A stretch of DNA of 13,963 bases from Pseudomonadota bacterium (GTDB taxonomy: Bacteria; Pseudomonadota; Gammaproteobacteria; Burkholderiales; Burkholderiaceae_C), in the NCBI GenBank assembly GCA_023415035.1, contig JAEZLX010000219.1:1-13963 (forward strand). The letters run 5' to 3'. Shown here one piece after another: positions 1 to 6,598 of the stretch. Both the position numbers and the translations under genes were made by a program. The notes below the pieces were generated by a model, which was given only the letters and a program-made list of their open reading frames with translations, had not been told where the DNA came from and made no database searches. How positions within the stretch are numbered: position 1 is the stretch's first letter; every line of letters begins with the position of its first letter.

Positions 1-2259
1 GGCTGGGCCGGCGCACGGGCGGCCGCGCAGGCCGATGACCGCCTTGCCCCCGGGCTTGAGGGCGTGGTACTGGACGTCACGGGCAGGGTGGCCAGCCTGC
101 CGCAACGCGGTGGCGACGGCTTCCAGCGCTTCGAATTCGTGACCGAATCGGCCACGGCCCAGGGGCGGGACGTGCAACTGCCCGGCCGGTTGCTGCTGGG
201 CTGGTATCCGCCGCGCAGGCCTGGGGCCGAGGCGTCGCCGGTGGTGCGGGCCGGTGATCGCTGGCGCCTGCCGGTGCGGCTCAAACGCCCGCATGGCGTG
301 CTCAATCCCCATGGGTTCGACCGCGAGCGCTGGCTCTGGGAGCGCGGCATCGGCGCCACGGGGGCCGTCGTCTCGGGCCGTGGCCAGGCCGCTCCCGTGA
401 GGCTGGGCCGTTCGTCGTTGCACGCCATCGACGCCGCCCGCCAGTACGTGGGCGAGCGCATTGCCGCCCGTGTGCCCGACGGCCGGCAGGCGGGTGTGCT
501 GGCCGCGCTGGTGGTGGGCGACCAGAGCGCCATCGACCGGGCCGACTGGGAGCTGTTCCGCATCACCGGTGTCGCGCACCTGATGAGCATCTCGGGCCTG
601 CACGTGACCATGTTCGCGTGGCTGGCGGTGCATCTGGTGGGCTGGGGCTGGCGCAGCGCGGGGCGACGACAGCCGGGGCTGCTGATGGCGATGCCCGCGC
701 CACGTGCGGCGGCGCTGGGTGGCCTGCTGCTGGCCACGGCCTATGCGCTGTTTGCCGGCTGGGGTGTGCCGGCCCAGCGCACCCTGCTGATGCTGGCGGT
801 GGTGATGTCGCTGCGGTTGCGCGGCAGGCGATGGCCCTGGCCGGTGACCTGGCTGGCCGCGATGGCGGTCGTGCTGTTGCTGGACCCGCTGGCGCTGACG
901 CAGCCGGGCTTCTGGCTCAGCTTTGTGGCCGTGGGCATCCTGTTTGCGGCCGATCCCGGGCGGACCTTGCCCGGAGGAGAGGCTGGACAGGCGTTGTGGC
1001 GGCGGCCGCTTGTGGCCATCCGCCGGATGCTGGCCGAGCAGGCCGTGGTGACGGTGGCGCTGGCGCCGCTGACCCTGCTGCTGTTCGCGCAGGTGTCTCT
1101 GGCCGGACTGCTCGCCAACCTGCTGGCCGTGCCCTGGGTCACCATGCTGGTGACGCCGCTGGCCTTTCTTGGCGCGCTCTGCCCGCCATTGTGGAGTGTG
1201 GCTGCCTGGGCGGTGGGGCTGATGGGGGAGGTGCTGGCTGTGATGGCGGCCTGGTCGTGGGCCGTGGTCGAGCGTCCCATGGCGCCGTGGCCACTGGCGT
1301 TTGCTGCCGTGGTCGGTGGTGTGGTGCTGGTGCAGCGCTGGCCCTGGGTGTTGCGCTCGGCCGGACTGCTGCTGGCCTGGCCCGTGCTGCTGTGGGCACC
1401 GTCACGGCCACCTGCTGGCGAGTTCGACGTGATGGCCATCGACGTCGGGCAGGGCAGTGCCATCCTGGTGCGCACCGCGCGCCACAGTCTGCTGTTCGAC
1501 ACCGGGCCGGCCCAGGGCGAGGACAGCAACGCGGGCGACCGCATCATCGTGCCCCTGTTGCGCTCGTTGGGCGAGCGCCCGGATCTGGTGGTGGTCAGCC
1601 ACGGCGACAGTGACCACGCGGGCGGCATGGCGGCGATCGCGTCGGCGCACCCGCAGGCGCACTGGCTGGCGCCGTTTGCCGATGAGTCCTGGCGGCGCTG
1701 CGTGGCCGGACAGCACTGGGACTGGGACGGCGTGCGCTTCGAGATCGTTCATCCCTGGCCGCAGGACTATGGCCCGCAGGGAGAGCCGCTGCTCAGCGAC
1801 AACGCCATGTCCTGCGTACTGCGCATCACCCATGCCGCCGGTCGGGAAAGCGCCTGGCTCACGGGCGATATCGATGCCGAACGCGAGGTGCGCTTGGCCT
1901 TGAGCCGGCCCGATGACCGCGCCAGCCTGTGGATGGCGCCGCACCACGGCAGCCGGACCTCGTCCACGCCCGCCTGGCTCAATGTCCTGCAGCCCAGGCG
2001 CATCATCATCCAGGCAGGCTACCGCAACCATTTCGGGCACCCGTCACCCACCGTGATCGCGCGCTATCGGCAGCGCGGCATTCCCTGGGTCGCCTCGTTC
2101 GCATGCGGTGCGGCATTCTGGCGCAGTGATGCGCCCGACGCGGTGCGCTGCTGGCGTGAGGAGCAGCGGCGTTACTGGCGCTGGCAGCCGGATCAGGCGG
2201 ATGCCCATCATGGTGAAATTATCCTCACTCAACCGGATTTACCGGATGCGGACCATTGA
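1..2259 (+). CDS. comEC: ComEC/Rec2 family DNA-uptake channel protein (5' end outside window)
   Basis: ComEC forms the inner-membrane channel that carries single-stranded DNA into the cytoplasm during transformation. The frame is open to base 1, and the residues before the first in-frame start (GTG at 64) still read like the N-terminal DUF4131 region, so the real start lies upstream. About 752 residues are visible, near the usual 750-850. Domains in order: a DUF4131-like soluble part (to about nt 400), the multi-helix Competence domain with the hallmark HLMSISGLHV at nt 577-606 and GVPAQRTLLML near nt 763, then a C-terminal metallo-beta-lactamase-like domain from about nt 1426. That domain keeps a metal-binding HGDSDH (nt 1600-1617), TGDID (nt 1861-1875) and HHGS (nt 1942-1953), so it may be an active nuclease. 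No frameshift is seen. Whether the organism is naturally competent cannot be told from this gene alone. Confidence 0.95.
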   Translation, partial: GWAGARAAAQADDRLAPGLEGVVLDVTGRVASLPQRGGDGFQRFEFVTESATAQGRDVQLPGRLLLGWYPPRRPGAEASPVVRAGDRWRLPVRLKRPHGVLNPHGFDRERWLWERGIGATGAVVSGRGQAAPVRLGRSSLHAIDAARQYVGERIAARVPDGRQAGVLAALVVGDQSAIDRADWELFRITGVAHLMSISGLHVTMFAWLAVHLVGWGWRSAGRRQPGLLMAMPAPRAAALGGLLLATAYALFAGWGVPAQRTLLMLAVVMSLRLRGRRWPWPVTWLAAMAVVLLLDPLALTQPGFWLSFVAVGILFAADPGRTLPGGEAGQALWRRPLVAIRRMLAEQAVVTVALAPLTLLLFAQVSLAGLLANLLAVPWVTMLVTPLAFLGALCPPLWSVAAWAVGLMGEVLAVMAAWSWAVVERPMAPWPLAFAAVVGGVVLVQRWPWVLRSAGLLLAWPVLLWAPSRPPAGEFDVMAIDVGQGSAILVRTARHSLLFDTGPAQGEDSNAGDRIIVPLLRSLGERPDLVVVSHGDSDHAGGMAAIASAHPQAHWLAPFADESWRRCVAGQHWDWDGVRFEIVHPWPQDYGPQGEPLLSDNAMSCVLRITHAAGRESAWLTGDIDAEREVRLALSRPDDRASLWMAPHHGSRTSSTPAWLNVLQPRRIIIQAGYRNHFGHPSPTVIARYRQRGIPWVASFACGAAFWRSDAPDAVRCWREEQRRYWRWQPDQADAHHGEIILTQPDLPDADH

Positions 2260-2284
2260 CTTGGAGGCGGGTTGGCCTGCTCCT

Positions 2285-2293
2285 TGCTATGCT
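2285..2293 (+). promoter_or_regulatory. Candidate extended -10 promoter for the ATP-grasp operon
   Basis: The 56-nt gap after comEC contains TGCTATGCT, an extended -10 form (TGn followed by TATGCT). I see no -35 box at 16-18 bp spacing. Transcription would begin near 2300, giving a very short leader holding only the ribosome site. This is a pattern match only; read-through from comEC is the alternative. Confidence 0.3.
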
Positions 2294-2300
2294 CAATGAC

Positions 2301-2306
2301 AGGAGG
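2301..2306 (+). promoter_or_regulatory. Strong Shine-Dalgarno that fixes the ATP-grasp start
   Basis: AGGAGG lies 9 nt before ATG 2316. The same frame is open upstream to a TTG at 2256 overlapping the comEC stop, but that start has no ribosome site and adds residues unlike the family. The site therefore decides in favour of 2316. Confidence 0.8.
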
Positions 2307-2315
2307 ACGCGCGTC

Positions 2316-3755
2316 ATGAGCCGACCGATGTACGACGAGATGTATGCCGAGCCCGGGCAACCCAGGGCGCACTACCAGGCCTATGCACGCTGGCTGGCCG
2401 AGCAACCCGCCGACGTGATGGCCTCCCGGCGGGAGGAGGCGGAAATGATCTTCCGCCGCGTGGGCATCACCTTTGCGGTCTATGGCACCAAGGACGAGGA
2501 CGGTGCCGGCACCGAGCGGCTGATCCCGTTCGACCTGATCCCGCGCATCATTCCCGCACACGAGTGGAAGCGCATGCAGGAGGGGCTGGTCCAGCGCGTG
2601 ACGGCCCTCAACCGCTTCATCCACGACGTCTATCATGATCAGGACATCATCCGCGCGGGCGTGATCCCGGCCGACCAGGTGTTCCAGAACGCGCAGTTCC
2701 GCCCCGAGATGATGGGCGTGGACGTGCCGGGCAACATCTACTCGCACATCTCGGGCATCGACATCGTGCGCGCGCCCAATGCCCAGGGCGAGGGCGAGTA
2801 CTACGTGCTGGAGGACAACCTGCGCGTGCCATCCGGCGTGTCCTACATGCTCGAGGACCGCAAGATGATGATGCGGCTGTTCCCCGAGCTGTTCACCGAG
2901 AACCGCGTCGCGCCGGTGGCCCACTATCCGGACCTGCTGCTGGAAACCCTGCGCGCGGTCAGCCCGGCGACCACGGCCGAGCCGACGGTGGTGGTGCTCA
3001 CCCCCGGCATGTACAACAGCGCCTACTTCGAGCACGCCTTCCTGGCCCAGCAGATGGGCGTGGAACTGGTCGAGGGGCAGGACCTCTTCGTCAAGGACAA
3101 CTTTGTCTACATGCGCACCACGCGCGGCCCGCGCCGCGTGGACGTGATCTATCGCCGCGTCGATGACGATTTCCTGGATCCGCTGGCCTTCCGGCCGGAT
3201 TCCTCTCTGGGCTGCGCCGGTCTGCTGGGCGTGTACCGCAGCGGCAACGTCACCATCTGCAACGCCGTGGGCACGGGTGTGGCCGATGACAAGTCGATCT
3301 ACCCCTACGTGCCCAAAATGATCGAGTTCTATCTCGGTCAGAAACCCATCCTCAGCAACGTGCCCACCTTCATGGGCCGCAACCCGGAAGACCTCAAGTA
3401 CATCCTGGCGAACATCGGCGAGCTGGTGGTCAAGGAAGTGCACGGTGCCGGCGGCTACGGCATGCTGGTCGGGCCGGCCTCGACGCGGGCCGAGATCGAC
3501 GAATTCGCCAGGCTCGTGGCAGCCAACCCCGAGCGCTACATCGCTCAGCCGACGCTTTCGCTGTCGACCTGCCCGACCTTCGTGAACAGCGGCATCGCAC
3601 CGCGCCACATCGACCTGCGCCCCTTTGTGCTTTCGGGGCGCGAAGTGCAGATGGTGCCCGGCGGCCTCACGCGCGTGGCCCTCAAGGAAGGCTCGCTCGT
3701 GGTCAACTCGTCCCAGGGTGGTGGCACCAAGGACACCTGGATTCTGGAGGCCTGA
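2316..3755 (+). CDS. Circularly permuted ATP-grasp protein (COG2308)
   Basis: This 479-residue cytoplasmic protein belongs to the circularly permuted ATP-grasp family (CP_ATPgrasp, COG2308). The family is predicted to ligate a carboxylate to an amine using ATP, as an amidoligase or peptide synthase; its substrates are unknown. Family stretches I recognise: the N-terminus MSRPMYDEMY; NLRVPSG (168-174); TPGMYNSAYFEHAFL (about 229-243); VKEVHGAGGYGM (372-383), a likely nucleotide-binding glycine-rich segment with Lys373; YIAQP (408-412); IDLRPFVL (432-439) with Asp433 and Arg435; and the C-terminal NSSQGGGTKDTW. These span the whole usual length, so the gene appears intact. The start is set by AGGAGG at 2301-2306. 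It is followed after 2 nt by the alpha-E gene, its usual partner, which supports a joint pathway. The family call is secure; the reaction is prediction. Confidence 0.93.
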   Translation: MSRPMYDEMYAEPGQPRAHYQAYARWLAEQPADVMASRREEAEMIFRRVGITFAVYGTKDEDGAGTERLIPFDLIPRIIPAHEWKRMQEGLVQRVTALNRFIHDVYHDQDIIRAGVIPADQVFQNAQFRPEMMGVDVPGNIYSHISGIDIVRAPNAQGEGEYYVLEDNLRVPSGVSYMLEDRKMMMRLFPELFTENRVAPVAHYPDLLLETLRAVSPATTAEPTVVVLTPGMYNSAYFEHAFLAQQMGVELVEGQDLFVKDNFVYMRTTRGPRRVDVIYRRVDDDFLDPLAFRPDSSLGCAGLLGVYRSGNVTICNAVGTGVADDKSIYPYVPKMIEFYLGQKPILSNVPTFMGRNPEDLKYILANIGELVVKEVHGAGGYGMLVGPASTRAEIDEFARLVAANPERYIAQPTLSLSTCPTFVNSGIAPRHIDLRPFVLSGREVQMVPGGLTRVALKEGSLVVNSSQGGGTKDTWILEA

Positions 3756-3757
3756 AC

Positions 3758-4720
3758 ATGCTGTCGCGAACCGCCGACCATCTTTTCTGGATGTCCCGCT
3801 ACACCGAGCGGGCCGAGAACACCGCGCGCATGCTCGATGTCAACTACCAGACCTCGCTGCTGCCGCAGTCCACGGCCGTGGCACAGCTGGGCTGGCAGGG
3901 CCTGCTGTCGATCAGCGAGCTGCTGCCGACGTTTCACGCCAGGTACGGTGATGACGGCATCAATGCGCGCAATGTGCTGGACTTCATGGTGCGCGACGAA
4001 AACAACCCGTCGAGCATCGTCTCGTGCCTGCGGGCTGCGCGGGAGAACGCCCGCGCCGTGCGCGGCGCGCTGACGACCGAGCTTTGGGAGACGCAGAACC
4101 AGACCTGGCTCGAGCTCACCCGGATGCTGCAGGGTCGCAACTTCGAGCGCGACCCGGGCGAGTTCTTCGAGTGGGTCAAGTTCCGCTCGCACCTCTCGCG
4201 CGGCGTCGCCATCGGCACCATGCTGCAGGACGAAGCCTTCCACTTCTACCGCATGGGCACCTTCCTGGAACGGGCCGACAACACGGCGCGTCTGCTGGAT
4301 GTCAAGTTCCATGCCGTGCACAGCGATTTCTTCGGTGCCGCGAGCGAGCAGGATCAGGAGTACGATTTCTACCACTGGAGCGCGATCCTGCGCTCGGTTT
4401 CCGCGTTCGAGGTCTACCGCAAGGTTTACCGCGACGTCATCACTCCCGAACGCGTGGCCGAGCTGCTGATCGTGCGCCCCGACATGCCACGCAGCCTGGC
4501 CGCGAGCCTGAACGAACTCGTGAGCAATCTCGAAGTGGTCGCCAACGAACATTCGCATGAAACCCTGCGCCGCGCCGGCAAGCTCAGGGCCGACCTGCAG
4601 TATGCGAGGATCGACGAGATACTGGCCACGGGGCTGCATGCCTTCCTGACCCAGTTCCTCGACCGCGTCAATGAACTGGGCGGCCGGATCAGCCAGGACT
4701 TTCTTGTACCCAGCACGTGA
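3758..4720 (+). CDS. Alpha-E domain protein (COG2307)
   Basis: This 320-residue protein is almost entirely helical and soluble, with no signal peptide. It begins with the family signature MLSRTADHLFWMSRYTERA, followed by ENTARMLDV. A second copy of the signature, FLERADNTARLLDV, lies at residues 169-182, 154 residues after the first (YTERAENTARMLDV, 15-28), which suggests two related helical halves. Alpha-E proteins (PF04168) are nearly always encoded beside a circularly permuted ATP-grasp protein and a transglutaminase. They are thought to be a partner or enzyme of the same peptide-forming or modifying pathway, with no settled activity. GGAGG at 3746-3750, 7 nt before the ATG, is its ribosome site. 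Its stop overlaps the next gene's start in GTGA, implying translational coupling. Confidence 0.92.
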   Translation: MLSRTADHLFWMSRYTERAENTARMLDVNYQTSLLPQSTAVAQLGWQGLLSISELLPTFHARYGDDGINARNVLDFMVRDENNPSSIVSCLRAARENARAVRGALTTELWETQNQTWLELTRMLQGRNFERDPGEFFEWVKFRSHLSRGVAIGTMLQDEAFHFYRMGTFLERADNTARLLDVKFHAVHSDFFGAASEQDQEYDFYHWSAILRSVSAFEVYRKVYRDVITPERVAELLIVRPDMPRSLAASLNELVSNLEVVANEHSHETLRRAGKLRADLQYARIDEILATGLHAFLTQFLDRVNELGGRISQDFLVPST

Positions 4721-5544
4721 AACTCCACGTCCGACACACCACGCACTACAGCTACTCCGAGCCGCTGCGCTACTCGGTGCAGGCGCTGCACCTGTGGCCG
4801 TCCTCGGGGCCCTTCCAGACCGTGCTCGAATGGCGCCTGCGTGCGCCTGCCAGCGTGACGGTGCAGCCCGAGTGCCTCGGCAACCATGTGCATGCCTTCA
4901 GTCTGGTGGCACGGCCGGAGGACAACCTGCGCGAACTGCGCGTCGTCGCCGAAGGGGTGGTGCAGACCCATGGCGTTGCCGAGTTCGAAGACCCGCCGGG
5001 GCTGCCGCATCCGTTCTTCTACCGCCGCCCGACGGCGCATGCGGAGTCGCACCCGCGCCTGGCAGCTTGGGCACGGCAGCAGTTGCCCGAACTGGCCGGT
5101 GGCAACGCAACCCCCCCGGTGGCAACGCTGGTTCGCCTGGCCTCTGCGGTGGCCGACAAGGTGCACTACCAACCCGGCCGTACGGCGGTCGAGACCACGG
5201 CGCTGGAAGCCTTCGACTGGGGGCTGGGCGTGTGCCAAGACCAGGCGCATGTGATGGTCGCTGTCTGCCGCAGCCTCGGATGGCCCGCCCGTTATGTCAG
5301 CGGTTATTTCCACGCAGCCAACGAGCCGGAGCTGGCTAGCCATGCCTGGGCCGATGTCTGCATCGATCCGGCTGCCGCGCGCTGGGTGAGTCTGGATGTG
5401 ACGCACCGTTGCCTCATCGACGAGCGCCATGTCCGCCTGGCCGCCGGCAGCGATTACATGGCCTGCCCGCCGATCAAGGGTGTGCGGCGCGGTGGTGGCG
5501 ACGAATCGATGACGGTGAGGGTCGAGATCGAGCCGGTGCCCTGA
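4717..5544 (+). CDS. Cytoplasmic transglutaminase-like protein (COG1305)
   Basis: This 275-residue protein has an N-terminal bacterial transglutaminase domain (PF08379-like, about 1-80) and a transglutaminase/protease core (PF01841-like, about 155-230). The papain-like triad is visible: Cys173 in WGLGVCQDQAH, His209 in ASHAW and Asp227 in SLDVTH. It should therefore be catalytic, as a protease, amidase or acyl-transferring enzyme. No signal peptide or membrane segment is seen, so it is probably cytosolic, like its ATP-grasp and alpha-E partners. The start is GTG at 4717, inside the GTGA overlap with the alpha-E stop. No ribosome site stands at normal distance, so translation probably depends on re-initiation. 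Its stop is one base from the stop of the opposing mltB gene. The true substrate is unknown. Confidence 0.92.
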   Translation: MKLHVRHTTHYSYSEPLRYSVQALHLWPSSGPFQTVLEWRLRAPASVTVQPECLGNHVHAFSLVARPEDNLRELRVVAEGVVQTHGVAEFEDPPGLPHPFFYRRPTAHAESHPRLAAWARQQLPELAGGNATPPVATLVRLASAVADKVHYQPGRTAVETTALEAFDWGLGVCQDQAHVMVAVCRSLGWPARYVSGYFHAANEPELASHAWADVCIDPAAARWVSLDVTHRCLIDERHVRLAAGSDYMACPPIKGVRRGGGDESMTVRVEIEPVP

Positions 5545-5545
5545 C

Positions 5546-6598
5546 TCATCTGAGCCGGGCCTCAACGGCCTGACCCAGCTCGATCACGGCCATGGCGTAG
5601 TAGCTGCTCCAGTTGTAGCGGGTCACCACGTAGAAGTTTTCGGTGCCTGCCACGTACGACGGGGCATCGTTGCCGTTGCGCAGTTCCACCAGGGCCAGCT
5701 TGCCTGTGTGCTCAAGCGCCGGCCCTTCCAGCCGGGCACCCTTGCCGATGAAGCCGGCCACGGTGAACGTGGGCAGGATGTCGGGCGCAAGCAGAACCTC
5801 CATGTCGGCCTGCGCCGCGTCAATTCCCACAGGAAAGTGCGTGGGCATGCCTGGCTGCCAGCCGAACTGGTGGAAGTAGTTTGCCACCGAGCCGATCGCG
5901 TCCACCGGGGAGCCGAACAGGTCGACCTTGCCGTCGCCGTCGAAATCCACGGCATAACGGTCCCAGCTGCTGGGCATGAACTGGGGCCATCCCATGGCGC
6001 CCGCGTAGCTGCCCCGGTACGACGCGGGATCGGTCCCCGCGCGGTGGGTGAAGGCGAGGAACTGCTCCAGCTCGTCACGGAAGAAGGTCTGGCGCGTCTG
6101 GGTGCGCGGATGTGCTGACGGGAAATCCAGCGCCAGGGTGGCCAGCGTGTCCAGCACGCGGAAGTTGCCCAGATGGCGGCCGTAGAAGGTTTCCACGCCG
6201 AGCACGCCCACGATGAGGCTGGCCGGAACGCCGTACGCCGCCTCGGCCCTGGCCAGTGCCTCGCGATGGGTCTGCCAGAACTGCAGCCCGGCTTCGATGC
6301 GCTTGGGCTCGATGAAGCGGGCGCGGTAGGCCGCCCAGTTCTTGGGCTGGCTGGTTGGCGGCGGCAGGACGAGCTGCATCACGCGCTCCAGGCGCACGGC
6401 CTGTCCGATCTGCTGGCGCACCCAGTTCCTGTCCAGACCGCGCCGCTCGGCCAGCTCGTCGGCGAATGCCATCGCAGCGGGCTGGCCGGCATAGGAAAGC
6501 TCCGGCATGGCGGTTGCACTGCTCGATTGTGCTGCGGCGGTCCATGAGGCCGTGGCCAGGACGGCGGCGCAGATCAGGGGACGGAAACGATGAATCAC
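5546..6598 (-). CDS. mltB: Lytic murein transglycosylase B
   Basis: MltB cleaves the glycan strand of peptidoglycan between MurNAc and GlcNAc in the periplasm, leaving a 1,6-anhydro end. The 350-residue product has an N-terminal signal peptide (basic MIHRFR, hydrophobic stretch, likely cut after Ala23 in TAAA|Q). The catalytic glutamate is Glu136 in LGVETFYGR, followed by GAMGWPQFMPSSW, typical of the SLT_2 family (PF13406). An EF-hand-like loop, DFDGDGKVDL at 218-227, matches the calcium-binding loop known from E. coli MltB/Slt35. The only N-terminal cysteine is in PLIC, which does not fit a lipobox, so it is probably a soluble periplasmic form. The start is GTG, overlapping the upstream transglutaminase stop in GTGA, with a poor ribosome site. 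That suggests coupling to the envelope transglutaminase operon. Confidence 0.94.
   Translation of the reverse strand: MIHRFRPLICAAVLATASWTAAAQSSSATAMPELSYAGQPAAMAFADELAERRGLDRNWVRQQIGQAVRLERVMQLVLPPPTSQPKNWAAYRARFIEPKRIEAGLQFWQTHREALARAEAAYGVPASLIVGVLGVETFYGRHLGNFRVLDTLATLALDFPSAHPRTQTRQTFFRDELEQFLAFTHRAGTDPASYRGSYAGAMGWPQFMPSSWDRYAVDFDGDGKVDLFGSPVDAIGSVANYFHQFGWQPGMPTHFPVGIDAAQADMEVLLAPDILPTFTVAGFIGKGARLEGPALEHTGKLALVELRNGNDAPSYVAGTENFYVVTRYNWSSYYAMAVIELGQAVEARLR

Noticed and set aside
2256..2315. TTG start for the ATP-grasp protein overlapping the comEC stop
   Set aside because: It has no ribosome site and adds 20 residues unlike the family, while ATG 2316 has AGGAGG at ideal distance.
2229..3608. 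Long reverse-strand open frame (459 codons) opposite the ATP-grasp gene
   Set aside because: It is rich in His, Arg, Val and Gly in the way typical of antisense frames in GC-rich genes, has no recognisable domain, and lies over a well-supported gene.
3545..5565. Two further long reverse-strand frames opposite the alpha-E and transglutaminase genes
   Set aside because: They show the same shadow composition, overlap each other, and lie opposite genes with clear catalytic motifs.
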